Shown piece by piece: positions 26,699-37,700 of a DNA stretch of 64,000 nucleotides (position 1 is its first letter; every line of letters begins with the position of its first letter). The notes under the pieces were generated by a model, which did no database searches, was not told the origin of the DNA, and worked only from the letters and a program-made list of their open reading frames with translations. Made by a program: the position numbers and the translations under genes. Origin of the DNA: Nostoc sp. UHCC 0926 (GTDB taxonomy: Bacteria; Cyanobacteriota; Cyanobacteriia; Cyanobacteriales; Nostocaceae); the NCBI RefSeq assembly GCF_028623165.1, contig NZ_CP117768.1, forward strand, positions 6,266,001-6,330,000, read 5' to 3'.

Positions 26699-27328
26699 TT
26701 GAGAGGCGATCGCTTCAATAGAAGAGACATATTCTCTGTTTGCTTTTTCTTAGCCTTGATCGAAAGTTATGGGGAACAACTACCGCAAGATTTGGAAAAA
26801 GCGATCGTAGGTGTCCCAGAATATTTTAACCTACGTCCTAGTTTAATTACCCCAGCCAAACAAGTTGCGCTCCAGCAGATTCTTCATTGTCCTTATCAGG
26901 GACTAACACGCAAAATGTATCTGGAGAGCAAAGTGCTAGAATTAGTTTCCCTCAAGCTAGCAGATCGAGTAGCAGCGCCAACAGAAAAACTGTTACGGCT
27001 TCAAGAAATCGATCGCATCCATCACGCCAGAGACATTTTACTAAGGAATATCGGTAATCCACCTTCAATAATCGATCTGGCTCGAAAATTCGGTATTAAC
27101 GAATACACTCTTAGACGCGGGTTTCGTCAAATTTTTGGGACTACAGTGTTTGGTTACTTACACGACTATCGCATGGAACAAGCCAGGCAATTATTACTGT
27201 CAGGGCAAATGAAAATTGAACAGGTCGCTCAAATAGTTGGTTATGTTAACCGCAGCCGCTTTGCGAGTGCGTTTAGGAAAAAATACGGTGTAAATCCCAA
27301 AGCGTATCAAATGCAAAAGAATATTTAG
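26699..27328 (+). pseudogene. AraC/PchR-like regulator lacking its N-terminal domain
   Basis: The 209-codon frame matches cyanobacterial AraC regulators only from about SYGEQLPQDLEKAI onward: QVALQQILHCPYQGLTRKMY, then two HTH motifs (IIDLARKFGINEYTLRRGFR; KIEQVAQIVGYVNRSRFASA) and KKYGVNPKAYQ. The family is usually about 320 residues; roughly the first 120-130 residues, the ligand-sensing part, are missing, and the first codons (MRGDRFNRRDIF, TTG start) are unrelated. DNA binding may survive, so a truncated regulator remains possible, but no RBS supports the start. Confidence 0.75.
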
Positions 27329-27790
27329 ACCTATCACTGTATTAATCTACCCCAAAACTCCAATTAGGGCGCAAAAAAATTCCGTTTGGGAGCCATTTTT
27401 TTGATTGAAATCCTGTATTGTACTAGCAATAACAATTTGAGAAATCTTCTCGACTAACGAGCAAAAATATTTGCTCTGTAGCTAACGCCTGCTAAATTAA
27501 TCTTGGTGTCTTGTTTTCACGTTTTTCACAGGTTTTTGCTGGAATTTTAATGAGTTTTGATCAAGGCGGAATTTGTCAACCCCACAACAAGATAGGATTT
27601 TGAGGCAAACAAATGTCTGACTAAATAAAAATTATAATCATTATGATAAAAAATCAGTTGTATATTACTTAGCAAAGTTAATTTTATTACCTGAAATAGC
27701 AATAGATTTACTAATAATCTTTAAGAAAATTATGCAGAAATCAACTTCAATGAGACAATCTGACCTAATCTTCTCAACCCAAAGGAAGAC
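27329..27790. other. Intergenic region upstream of the acetate-symporter operon
   Basis: No gene is seen in this 460-bp AT-rich stretch. It contains the symmetric ATAATCATTAT (27634-27644), a 5-1-5 palindrome resembling the core of a Fur box, about 150 bp before the DUF485 gene. It is plausible as an operator, but AT-rich DNA makes chance matches likely. Confidence 0.5.
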
Positions 27791-28066
27791 ATGAACGATC
27801 GCACAAAGGCTCTCCAGGCTCTCGCGGCTGAACGTTGGCGAGTATCCCTGATTCTCAGTGGAGCCATGATGTTTATTTACTTTGGCTTTATCTTGCTAAT
27901 CGCGTTCAATAAGCCCCTGCTGGGGTCATTAGTAGTTCCTGGCCTCAGTCTGGGAATTTTACTGGGGGCGCTGGTAATTGTCTCAGCATGGGTATTAATT
28001 TTTATCTACGTGCGTTGGGCAAATAGCAGTTATGACGACCAAATCGCAAGGCTGACACGCAAGTGA
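27791..28066 (+). CDS. yjcH: DUF485 family membrane protein
   Basis: The 91-residue protein has two membrane helices (SLILSGAMMFIYFGFILLIA; LGILLGALVIVSAWVLIFIY) and the end YVRWANSSYDDQI, the DUF485/YjcH pattern. DUF485 genes are nearly always followed by a solute:sodium symporter such as ActP, as here, 53 bp away on the same strand. The role in symport is not clear. Start ATG 27791, preceded by AAGGAAG. Confidence 0.9.
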   Translation: MNDRTKALQALAAERWRVSLILSGAMMFIYFGFILLIAFNKPLLGSLVVPGLSLGILLGALVIVSAWVLIFIYVRWANSSYDDQIARLTRK

Positions 28067-28119
28067 ATTAGCTATGAGCAATTTCTAGTCCAAAATCCAA
28101 AATACTAAACCAAAAAAGC

Positions 28120-29688
28120 ATGAATAGTGTGTGGTTCGATCTGCCACTAGCGGCGGATATTACCAGTCTTGGTAAGTTTAACCCGTTGGCGATCGCTTTC
28201 TTCTTTGTGTTTGTTGCCAGTTCTTTAGGCATTACCTATTGGGCGGCGAAGCTCACCAAAAATACGGCCCAATTCTATACAGCTGGCGGTAATATCAGCG
28301 GTTTCCAAAATGGGCTGGCCCTAGCAGGAGACTTTATGAGTGCAGCTAGCTTTTTAGGTATCGCTGGGCTGGTGGCACTCAACGGCTTTGACGGCTTAAT
28401 TTATTCTATCGGCTTCTTAGTGGGCTGGCCGATTGTCATGTTCCTAATTGCCGAACCACTACGAAACTTAGGTAAATACACCTTTGCTGATGTAGTGGCT
28501 TATCGCTTGCAGCAAAAACCTGTACGTATCGCATCTGCAATTGGAACGCTGGTAGTAATTAGCTTTTACTTAATAGCCCAGATGGTAGGGGCTGGGGAGC
28601 TTATCAAACTGCTGTTTGGCTTTCATTATGAATTAGCTGTGGTGATCGTCGGTTGCGTGATGATGGCCTATGTGATTTTTGGCGGGATGATTGCCACCAC
28701 TTGGGTACAAATTATCAAAGCAGTTCTGTTGCTTGGCGGAACTATCTTGCTAGCTATCTTGGTACTGGCACGATTTGGTTTTAACCCGATCGCTCTTTTC
28801 GCCGCAGCCGCAGATAAGTATCCAGGTGTATTAGCTCCGGGCAAACAGGTTTCTGATCCCTTTGATGCTATCTCCTTGGGGATGTCGTTGATGTTTGGCA
28901 CCGCTGGACTACCCCACATCCTGATGCGTTTTTACACAGTACCCGACGCCAAAGCAGCGCGGCTCTCTGTTACCTATGCTACAGCTATTATTGGCGTTTT
29001 TTATCTCCTTACCTTCATCCTGGGCTTTGGAGCGATGGTGCTAGTAGGTCAAGATGCGATCAAGCAAATTGGGACTGGTGGTAACATGGCTGCACCGATG
29101 TTGGCAGAATTTCTCGGTGGTGATGCTTTCTTAGGCTTTATTTCCGCTGTTTCCTTTGCGACGATTTTGGCGGTTGTGGCTGGGTTGACACTCTCAGGAG
29201 CCGCTGCACTGTCTCATGATTTGTGGGTGAACGTGGTGCGATCTGGTCATGCTGACGAGTCAGAACAGCTAAAGGTAGCTCGTGGTGCGACAATGGTTTT
29301 GGGGTTAGTGGCAATAATTCTGGGTATTTTGTTTAAAGGACAAAACGTCGCTTATATGGTAGGTTTAGCATTTGCGATCGCTGCTAGTGCAAACTTCCCA
29401 GCCTTGCTCTTATCAATGCTTTGGCGACGCTTTACCACCAACGGGGCGGTTGCGAGTATGTTAGTGGGTACCTTCTCCTCGTTACTGCTGATTTATTTGT
29501 CACCTACTATTCAGGTAACAATTCTCAAGCACACTTCTGCACCCTTTGGGCTAAAAAATCCTGGATTAATTACTATTCCCCTATCGTTTCTAGTGGCGAT
29601 TGTCGTTTCCCTATTGACTACTGAACAGCAGGCACAGGAAAAATTTGCCGAAGTTGAGGATCGCATCCACATTGGTTCTGGGATGTGA
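28120..29688 (+). CDS. actP: Cation/acetate symporter family protein
   Basis: The 522-residue sodium:solute symporter has about 13 membrane helices. Motifs: [35 protein letters not shown], and [20 protein letters not shown], typical of ActP/SSS-type acetate and monocarboxylate permeases. It is in an operon with the DUF485 gene. The substrate (acetate, pyruvate or another small acid) is inferred from family. Near the end the protein is highly hydrophobic, with no extra domain. Confidence 0.92.
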   Translation: MNSVWFDLPLAADITSLGKFNPLAIAFFFVFVASSLGITYWAAKLTKNTAQFYTAGGNISGFQNGLALAGDFMSAASFLGIAGLVALNGFDGLIYSIGFLVGWPIVMFLIAEPLRNLGKYTFADVVAYRLQQKPVRIASAIGTLVVISFYLIAQMVGAGELIKLLFGFHYELAVVIVGCVMMAYVIFGGMIATTWVQIIKAVLLLGGTILLAILVLARFGFNPIALFAAAADKYPGVLAPGKQVSDPFDAISLGMSLMFGTAGLPHILMRFYTVPDAKAARLSVTYATAIIGVFYLLTFILGFGAMVLVGQDAIKQIGTGGNMAAPMLAEFLGGDAFLGFISAVSFATILAVVAGLTLSGAAALSHDLWVNVVRSGHADESEQLKVARGATMVLGLVAIILGILFKGQNVAYMVGLAFAIAASANFPALLLSMLWRRFTTNGAVASMLVGTFSSLLLIYLSPTIQVTILKHTSAPFGLKNPGLITIPLSFLVAIVVSLLTTEQQAQEKFAEVEDRIHIGSGM

Positions 29689-30145
29689 TTTTGTCAACGT
29701 ACTAACAAGGCAAATTCTATGAGACTGTTGGTCAATTGACAAGCGGTTTAACCCCCCACCCCTAAAACTTTAGTTTTGCGTTGCTTTCCCGCCCTACAAT
29801 AAATTGATTGCTCATAGCTAAAGTGCGTTGAAACGCACTAAAATTCCAGAAATTTCAGATGGATTGGGGCTGATGGGTTAGACCCCCGATCAATTCGCCA
29901 ACAGTCTGATGGAATTCGCGGCTACACAAACAAGAGCTACACCTGCGTAAGAGAAAATTAAGGTTTTTTAACCCACCTCCGTGGGTTTTACCTGTTTAGA
30001 CGCGGTTTCTAATCGCCTTTTTGCTTATACCAATTCTCCATGAAGATGCACGTAATAATTATTAAACGAACCGCCAAGGACGCCAAGGACACCAAGGAAG
30101 AGATGAGTTAAGAATTAGTTGGTGCAAGTTGAGAGAGAATTGGTA
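29689..30145. other. Intergenic region with dispersed repeat
   Basis: No gene is seen. It includes the dispersed repeat at 29910-30017 and an 'accgccaaggacgccaaggacaccaagg' stretch (about 30070-30097) of a kind often seen between cyanobacterial genes. The two flanking genes converge here. Confidence 0.7.
29910..30017. repeat. Dispersed repeat, copy 2 (pair with 17823-17937)
   Basis: Begins TGGAATTCGCGGCTACACAA and ends GCGGTTTCTAATCGCC, with an internal 'aacccacctccgtgggttt' hairpin. The same two ends as copy 1, in the same orientation, indicate a common mobile ancestor. Confidence 0.85.
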
Positions 30146-30985
30146 TTACCGTCCAAGTTCTTTGATGTTTTTCGTCACTTGTTGGTATAAGTCGTTGTTA
30201 CCCTGACTTTGAAAAATGCTTGCTGCTTGTTCTAAGTCCTTGAGTGCCCCCTGCTTGTCTCCATTGGTGGCGCGAGCATTTCCTCGGTTATTGTAGGCAG
30301 GGGCAAAGTTAGGATTAAGGCGAATGGCTTGATTGTAATCTTCAATCGCTCCCTGTGGATCTCCAGCAGCACGGGCATTTCCGCGGTTATTGTAGGCGAT
30401 CGCATATTTTGGATCGAGGAGAATAGCTTGGTCAAAATCATCTAGCGCCCCTTTTTTGTCTCCAGTGGTGGCGTGGGCATTCCCCCGGTTATTGTAGGCT
30501 TCGGCATAGTTGGGATTAAGGCGAATCGCTTCACTGTAATCTTTAACTGCTTCTCTGTTGTTTCCTAGTGAGGCGCGGGCATTCCCTAAGTTATTGTAGG
30601 CTTCGGCGTCGTTAGGGTTGATGCTAAGTGCTTGATTGTAATCTGCGATCGCTTTCTCCTTGTCTCCTAAATCAAAGTAGACTAATCCCCGGCCGTTGTA
30701 GGCAGCACCATATTGAGAATTTTGATTAATTGCCTTGTCATAGGAAGCGATCGCAGCTTGTAAGTCGCCATTTAAATGCTGATTCTTTCCCTGAATATAG
30801 AATTCCCCACCAATAGAAGTTGTAGCTGAACGACGGCTAGGTTGACTGACTCCTATTTCTGTCACCAATACATTGTCATTCTTACTACAAGAAACACTAC
30901 TAATTGCGGTCAATGTAGTAAAAATAGCTATGGTAAATACTTGATTTACCCTTGTTCGCTTTTGCCTAAATAAACGCCGTCTCAT
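30146..30985 (-). CDS. TPR-repeat lipoprotein
   Basis: The 279-residue protein has an N-terminal basic/hydrophobic segment ending in a lipobox-like SSVSC (about residue 33), then six or seven TPRs of 34 residues (AYNGRGLVYFDLGDKEKAIA; AYNNRGNARASLGNNREA pattern). It is probably anchored at the membrane and acts in protein assembly or contacts; no catalytic domain is seen. Homologous repeats differ enough that the gene is stable. The gene is monocistronic, 240 bp from the exonuclease gene. Confidence 0.85.
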   Translation of the reverse strand: MRRRLFRQKRTRVNQVFTIAIFTTLTAISSVSCSKNDNVLVTEIGVSQPSRRSATTSIGGEFYIQGKNQHLNGDLQAAIASYDKAINQNSQYGAAYNGRGLVYFDLGDKEKAIADYNQALSINPNDAEAYNNLGNARASLGNNREAVKDYSEAIRLNPNYAEAYNNRGNAHATTGDKKGALDDFDQAILLDPKYAIAYNNRGNARAAGDPQGAIEDYNQAIRLNPNFAPAYNNRGNARATNGDKQGALKDLEQAASIFQSQGNNDLYQQVTKNIKELGR

Positions 30986-31227
30986 AAGTTAATATAAACT
31001 GCCATAACACCTGAACGAAATTAGTACTGAAATCTAGATTTTAATTCTTTAACTCAATAATTATTCTAACTTTTGATATACATTTAAAGTCAATTGACAA
31101 ATTTCCCTGATATTTTACCGATTTATAAGAGAAGGTAGTTCTTGCTGGAGGAAATAATTATGAAACTTCAAGATTTATCCTTCACAATAACTCTATAAAT
31201 TTTGGTATTTGTAGCCTGATGAACAAT

Positions 31228-32148
31228 TTACTCATCCTCAGTTTCACTCGCTTGAGTTTTGTGAGTTAGCCTCCAAGAGGTGGTTTTGTCAATATCTACA
31301 GACAGTTGTTCCAGATTTTGCCCTAAATCTTTTTGGAGTTTCTGAGTTAGTGTGATTGGAAAATCTAAATTAATACCTTGAGTTTGTGCTAGTCTGGCCA
31401 ATTCTGTAAATGCAGCTTTGACTGTAGTCCGCTCATAACTAGTCAGCTTATAATCAGAAGTTTCCGATATATTCTGAGCCTGCATGGCTTTTTTTATACG
31501 TTCTTGCAAATGCTCAAATTCTGAATTCAACAACTTCCATTGCTGCTCAAGTTGCGAGTATCTGGTACTTAGTGATATTAAGTCTTCCGTTGTGGGTTCG
31601 GGGCTGGCTTGGGCTTGTAATCCTAGCAAATTTAAGTGGATTTGAGCAAGATAAATACAATCTAAGTAAGCATACTCGATCTGTTCTTCAGTCAGGGGAC
31701 GTTTTCCCCAATCGCTTTCTTGTTCTTGTTTGTCGATATTGTTAAAGCTACAAAGTGCTGTAGCTATGGTTTTGAGTTGGTAGTTGGGTAATGGCAAAAG
31801 ATAGTAGGGAATTTTTTTTGCCATTTCCAAAGTGCAAGTAATATTTTTGGCTTTCCTGTTACCGAGAAGCTTTAGATCATAACTGGCGTTGTGAAAAACT
31901 TTTTCAATGGCAGAATTTATCATAATTTCTTCAATAAATTCAGCTATAATATTAGGCTGTTCTAGAACATCAAAAAGGTAGACGCGATCGCCACTCATAT
32001 CTTGAGGATTATCTAATACCTGAATCAGCGATAGTCGGGGATTACGACTTTTATAGTCAGCTACTTCTGTATCTATCCACAACGTTTTAGCGTTGGTATA
32101 TTCAGCAACAATGGCACTAATTTCGCGGGCGGAAGTAAGGTACGGCAT
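31228..32148 (-). CDS. RNase D-like 3'-5' exonuclease (DEDDy)
   Basis: The 306-residue protein has the three exonuclease motifs: Exo I LWIDTEVADY (Asp and Glu), Exo II EKVFHNASYDLKLL, and Exo III EEQIEYAYLDCIYL with the Tyr and Asp of the DEDDy class. RNase D trims the 3' ends of RNAs. Here the usual HRDC domain is absent; the C-terminal third is instead helical (LEQQWKLLNSEFEHLQERIK), as in other cyanobacterial forms. Start ATG at 32148. Confidence 0.88.
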   Translation of the reverse strand: MPYLTSAREISAIVAEYTNAKTLWIDTEVADYKSRNPRLSLIQVLDNPQDMSGDRVYLFDVLEQPNIIAEFIEEIMINSAIEKVFHNASYDLKLLGNRKAKNITCTLEMAKKIPYYLLPLPNYQLKTIATALCSFNNIDKQEQESDWGKRPLTEEQIEYAYLDCIYLAQIHLNLLGLQAQASPEPTTEDLISLSTRYSQLEQQWKLLNSEFEHLQERIKKAMQAQNISETSDYKLTSYERTTVKAAFTELARLAQTQGINLDFPITLTQKLQKDLGQNLEQLSVDIDKTTSWRLTHKTQASETEDE

Positions 32149-32618
32149 TGGCTAATCTTTCCTGATATTTGGGGCATTTTAAGCAAGCCATAGTTTTATA
32201 AAGTAACATTTTGTTGGTAATTTTGCTGGTATAGTATTGCAAAAACGCTAAAGTTTTGAGCTGCTTAAGCGTAGACATCGCCAAACTTGCCTCAAATCTG
32301 ATAACATCGAGTCACCACTGTAAGGCTGCATAGTCTACTCTCAAAAAAAGCTCTTTAGCATCTACGTTAAATTGACAGAGAGCCACAGACTCTATGCACT
32401 ATACTGGTTACCAGCCGTCAGGAAAATTGAATTGGCGCTTCTCAAAAATGGCTGCAAAATCTTAGCCTGAAGAAATCGTCCAAGTTTTAATTTTCAGTAA
32501 CCTGAGTGCTTGCTTGGGCACTTTTGCTACTTCACCTTTAATTGCTTTTTAACATCTGCTCCTCACCATGACACACACCTCAATTAATCGCTTCAAGTAC
32601 TCAATTCGGAGATAGATA
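32149..32618. other. Intergenic region, no feature seen
   Basis: 470 bp between the divergent exonuclease and BON genes. It presumably holds both promoters, but I recognise no clear operator, RNA gene or repeat. Confidence 0.6.
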
Positions 32619-33077
32619 ATGAAAAAGCTAATTCTATTACTAGTTAGTAGCATTTTGGTAGTTGGTACTTTTGGCTGCCAAGAGGCTCCTAAAACTGGTT
32701 CTGAAACTCCTAGCACTACTAATGAAGCCGCTCAAGCACCAGCCAAACCAGCTTCCCAGACAACTCAAACTGCCAAAAGTCCCGGAACAGAAACGACTCC
32801 TTTAGCAGCTAGTACAGATACTAAAGTTAAAACCGGTTCTGAAAAAACGGCAGCAACAAAAGTTAAGAGCGATTTAAAAACTGAAGTTAGCACAAAGTTG
32901 AACAAAGGCTTACCAGGCAATAAGTTACAAGTTGAAAACAAGGAGGGTGAAATTATCCTCAAAGGCACAGCGACTTCTGCTGAAGAACTCAAGAAGGCTG
33001 AAACTTTGGCTAAGGAAGTTCAAGGTGTAAAGACAGTGAAAGTAGAAGCAAAAGTTGATGCTGTGAAAAAGCCATAA
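32619..33077 (+). CDS. BON-domain lipoprotein
   Basis: The 152-residue protein opens with a lipoprotein-like signal (MKKLILLLVSSILVVGTFGC, Cys20). A Pro/Thr/Ala-rich linker follows, and residues 85-150 form one BON domain (LNKGLPGNKLQVENKEGEII, LKGTATSAEELKKAETLAKE, VQGVKTVKVEAKV). BON domains bind phospholipids and are found in osmotically induced envelope proteins. A strong terminator follows at 33121-33155, so transcription ends here. Confidence 0.88.
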   Translation: MKKLILLLVSSILVVGTFGCQEAPKTGSETPSTTNEAAQAPAKPASQTTQTAKSPGTETTPLAASTDTKVKTGSEKTAATKVKSDLKTEVSTKLNKGLPGNKLQVENKEGEIILKGTATSAEELKKAETLAKEVQGVKTVKVEAKVDAVKKP

Positions 33078-33120
33078 AAGAATAACTGAAGCTCTCAGTT
33101 AACATCGCCATAAAAGCCAA

Positions 33121-33155
33121 ACAGAGACTTACATCTGTGTAAGTCTCTGTTTTTT
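33121..33155 (+). terminator. Rho-independent terminator
   Basis: Perfect 12-bp stem ACAGAGACTTAC / GTAAGTCTCTGT (33121-33132 and 33139-33150) with a 6-base loop, followed by a T run (33150-33155). It lies 43 bp after the BON gene stop. Confidence 0.93.
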
Positions 33156-33422
33156 ACTTACTTAAATAAAAGTAAGGAATAGGTAGATAAAAAAGACATA
33201 ACAATGGTTTCAGTCCATTTGAGTAGACTTCAGTTTAGCTATGATTTATTTTTAGAAATATCTTAAAATATCCAAGATGTAATTGGAGCAAAAATTTATT
33301 AATCTAAGTTTTTTCATGCACTGCGTGCCGCCAGCTTATCTATCTAGCGCTCTAAGTCTAGTCCTACCAAATCGGTTTCGGTAATTGTAATATGTGGAGT
33401 TATAATTCTATATTTTCATCTT

Positions 33423-34244
33423 TCAACTTCCATTATTTGAACCTCGATAAATTCGCTCCATCTGCTCTGGAGAAAGACGTTTCATTGGAAACCACTCAAA
33501 TGGAGAAACAGACCGTTTCTCATAAGATTGAGCATCATCCAGCTGATTTTGAGGGGAATGCGCTACTACATTGGTATTTGGAAATTGACCCCTGAGCGAC
33601 TCATCTATTTCTAATTCTGGAACCTGAGTTTGAGGCAAAACATAAGCGTGCTTCTGGGGATCGTATGCGTAAACTTCTCCTGTTTCAATGTGATAAATCC
33701 AAGCATAAATGCTGAGTTCTCCCTGATAGAGCTTAGAGTGAATCACTGGATACGTCCGCAAATTCTCAATTTGAGTAAGAACATTTTCGGCAATCATAAT
33801 TTCTAGCAGTTCTTCTGCGTCGTAGTGACTATAGTGGTCTAGAACTAGCCTTCGAGTTGCCTCTGCATATTTAAGCCAATCATGTACGAGCGGCATTTCA
33901 TCGCTGAGGCTGTGTAACTTCATTAGTCCTTTCATTGCGCCGCAATGAGAGTGACCACAAATAATAATTTGGCGAATATCTAAAGCTTGAACAGCATATT
34001 CAATTGTCGCACCTTCACCGCCATTACTTGCCCCATATGGTGGAATGATGTTGCCTGCATTGCGAATGACAAATAATTCACCAACTTGGGCTTGTGTAAT
34101 TAGATTTGGATCAAGACGCGAATCAGAACAGGTAATAAACAATACCCTGGGCTTTTGACCATGTGAAAGTTGCTCAAACAATTGTTGATGTGTTGAAAAA
34201 TAGCTAGATTTGAATTCGCGCAGACCTTTAATTAATCTCTTCAT
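33423..34244 (-). CDS. Beta-class carbonic anhydrase
   Basis: The 273-residue enzyme interconverts CO2 and bicarbonate. The zinc site is intact: Cys39-Ser-Asp41-Ser-Arg43 (ITCSDSRLDP), and the His and Cys in IICGHSHCGAMKGL. The sequence NAGNIIPPYGASNGGEGATI follows the first motif, as in CcaA/IcfA-type cyanobacterial beta-CAs. The C-terminal extension of about 70 residues (SLRGQFPNTNVVAHSPQNQL) is like that which links CcaA to the carboxysome, but there is no nearby ccm gene, so carboxysomal placement is open. Confidence 0.92.
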   Translation of the reverse strand: MKRLIKGLREFKSSYFSTHQQLFEQLSHGQKPRVLFITCSDSRLDPNLITQAQVGELFVIRNAGNIIPPYGASNGGEGATIEYAVQALDIRQIIICGHSHCGAMKGLMKLHSLSDEMPLVHDWLKYAEATRRLVLDHYSHYDAEELLEIMIAENVLTQIENLRTYPVIHSKLYQGELSIYAWIYHIETGEVYAYDPQKHAYVLPQTQVPELEIDESLRGQFPNTNVVAHSPQNQLDDAQSYEKRSVSPFEWFPMKRLSPEQMERIYRGSNNGS

Positions 34245-34705
34245 TACTAAGTTCTACAAATATTTGGGGGTTAAGAGCTAAATCACAGACAGCAGATTGA
34301 GGTATAAAGAGGGATTTCTTTCTACGCTTTGACAATTGTAAAGATTACTATATTATAAGTTCCTTTGGTGCTTTTAATATCCTTTGGCATTTGGTTGAGT
34401 TGCTTTTTTCCCTTGCTCCTCTCTGTTCCTTAACAGGTTATGTTACTGTGTGAAAACGCCTAGAGCGTGTTTTCACACTCGTTATATCCTGAAATAAAGA
34501 TGCGATCGCCTTGCGGTAAGCCCTTCAGGTAAGCCAGTCGCTCAAGTGGCGTGGAAACCCCCTGTTGCCGCAGTGGTGGCTCCTCAAGACTACGCTGGCT
34601 TCCTGCAACGCGTCTACAATGATCCCCAATTCTCCTCCCTACCCTCTTGCCAATTTTTAATTAGTTGATACACTTGTTCTTCATTAGCCCAGTGAACCAG
34701 CGCCT
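34245..34705. other. Intergenic region upstream of smc
   Basis: No gene is seen. It has an imperfect hairpin GTGTGAAAAC / GTTTTCACAC (34448-34479) and a GC-rich stretch at 34500-34620 (ccttgcggtaagcccttcag type) that looks like a dispersed repeat. The smc promoter should lie close to the ATG at 34706. Confidence 0.55.
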
Positions 34706-37700
34706 ATGGTACACATCAAGCGCGTGGAACTTACCAACTTCAAATCCTTCGGTGGCACTACCTCAGTCCCTTTGCTACCGGGGTGTACTGTCATATCTGG
34801 GCCAAATGGTTCCGGTAAATCTAATATTCTAGATGCCCTGCTATTTTGCCTTGGACTCTCTAGTTCTAAGGGAATGCGAGCCGATCGCCTCCCAGATTTG
34901 GTCAATAACACTCAAACGTCTAAAGGACGCGCTTCTATTGAAGCTAGCGTCACTGTGACGTTTGATTTGTCGGGGGAGGATATCTCACCCAAAGCGACAA
35001 AAGCTCAAAATGAGGAAGTTGAGGAAGAAAATCCAAAATCCAAAATCGTTCGACTGAGAGAAGCCGAAGTCCAAAATCCAAAATTGGGAGAGTGGAGTGT
35101 TACTAGAAGGCTGCGGGTTACTCACCAAGGGTCTTATACGTCAAATTACTATATCAATGGTGTATCTTGCACGCTGACGGAATTACATGAAGAACTAAGT
35201 AACCTGCGGGTTTATCCCGAAGGCTACAACGTCGTACTGCAAGGAGATGTCACCAGCATTATCTCGATGAATGCGCGGGAACGGCGGGAAATTATTGATG
35301 AATTGGCGGGGGTGGCGGCGTTCGATCGCAAAATTATCCAAGCCAAATCAACTTTAGACGAGGTGAAAGAAAAGGAAGATAGCTGTCGGATTATTGAGAC
35401 GGAATTAACTGCACAGCGCGATCGCCTTTCCCAAGATCGGGCTAAAGCTGAGAAATATCAAAAACTCCGCACAGAATTTCTAGCTAAACAATCCTGGGAA
35501 GCTGTTTTATCATGGCGATCGCTACAAGCACAACAAGAAAAGTTAGTTAACGAAATTCAAACAGGCGATCGCAATTCTGGTGAACTCACTACCCAACTCA
35601 CCAACCTAAATTCTGAAATCGTTCAAAAAACTGCTGAACTTGAACAACTCAATGCCCATGTGAAAGCATTGGGAGAAGATGAACTTTTGGCGGTACAATC
35701 TACCCTCGCCACCCAAGAAGCAGAACGAAAACAACTCCAGCGTCAGCTAACGGAATTAGAAACAGCAACCCAGGAAACTGCCAAACGTCTGGCTCAAACT
35801 CAGCAAGAGATTCAAAAACACCGTCATTCCCTAGAAGAAATTGCCGAAACACAGATTGTAGAGACGCGATTCATCGCGTCTTCCCAACACCAAAGAAATG
35901 AAGCGCAACAAGCTTTAGAAACCTCCCGTGAAGCCGCCGCAGAAATCGCCTCGGCTTCAGAAGCGTGGGTGCAGCAACAAACAGCATTCAACCGTCAAAT
36001 TGAAACTTTGCTGCAAACTCTAGAACCGCAACGCACCGAAAAAGCACAACTCACTGAACGCAATAATCAGTTACAGCAACTAATTTCCGAACAAACCCTG
36101 TTAATTGAACGCGACGAACCCCAATTAGCCCAAAAACAAGCTGAATGCAGTCGAGTTGAAACAGAATTTAACGCCTCTAGTGAACCCATCCAAAATTTAG
36201 CTGAAAATCTCTCAGCCACAGAACAAGAATTGCAAATCCAACAGGAAACCCAAAAGCGGTTACTTTTTGAACAACGAGAAAAACAACGCCAGTTGGATAA
36301 AATAGAAGCGCAAACGCAAGCACAGCAAGAAGTCCAAGGAACCCAAGCTAGTAAAGTCATTTTACAATCGGGAATGCCTGGACTTTGTGGCTTAGTTGTG
36401 CAGTTAGGAAAGGTGGAACCCCGCCATCAGCTAGCTTTGGAAATGGCCGGCGGTGGACGCTTGGGACATATTGTGGTGGAAGATGACACTATCGCCGCAG
36501 CAGGTATTGAATTGCTCAAACAAAAACGTGCAGGAAGGGCGACTTTTTTACCACTGAATAAAATTCACGCGGCCAAATTTACTCAAGATGCAACGCTGCG
36601 TTTTGCTAACGGTTTCGTTAATTATGCTGTTAACTTAGTCGATTGCGATCGCCGTTACAAAGATGTATTTAGCTATGTTTTCGGTAACACGGTAGTATTT
36701 GCCAACCTTGAGGCGGCGCGGAAAAATTTAGGGCTATATCGCATCGTCACCTTAGATGGGGAATTGTTAGAAACCAGCGGTGCGATGACTGGTGGTAGTA
36801 ACACCCAACGTTCAGCCTTACGTTTTGGCAATGCAGAAGCGGCGGAATCTGATGAAGCGATCGCTTTAAGAAGTCGCTTGGTGGATATTGAACGGGTTTT
36901 AGAGCGTTGTACTGAGGCGATCGCTACTTTGTCAACCCGAACCAAAAAACTGACACAGGAACTCACAGAAGCCCGTCAGGCGCGGCGCGAACAGCAGTTG
37001 CAATTGGAACAGTTGCAGAAAGACATTAAGAGTTTAACAGCGCAATTAGAGGGGACGCGATCGCAACTCGCACAAAATAGCGAAAAGTTAGCCACTGCTC
37101 AATCCCGATTGGAAATTTTGGAGCGGGAATTACCGGGACAAGAAAATCAGTTGCAACAATTGCGACACGCTTTAGCAGAGTTGGAAGCATCTCAAACTCC
37201 CAGCGAATGGCAGCAAATCCAGGCGAGAATTAAAATTCAAGAGCAACAATTGCAACAACGGGAGACAGCATTACGCGAAGCTGAACAAAGATTAAAAAAT
37301 TTAGAAAATCAGCAACAACGTTTGCAAGAAAAAAGCCAAGAAGCAGAGACACGAATCACCGAATACGAAACCCAACAAATCTCTTGTAGAGACGCGATTC
37401 ATCGCGTCTTTACACAAATCACAACGATAGACGACCAAATCACCCAAACCCGTCTATCGTTGAGTCAAATGGAACAGAATTTGGGAGAAGAGAAACAAAA
37501 ACGCGACGCTACAGAACAGGAAGTGCGATCGCACCTTTTGCGCCAACAACAATTGCAATGGGAAATAGAAAAACTTAAAGAAACCCAAGAGAAGCGGCGG
37601 GAGGAATTAGTTGCACTGCAAAGCCAGTTGCGGGATGTGGGAGCAGAATTACCAAATCCATTGCCGGAAGTTCCAGATCAGGTAGATTTGGAAGAATTGC

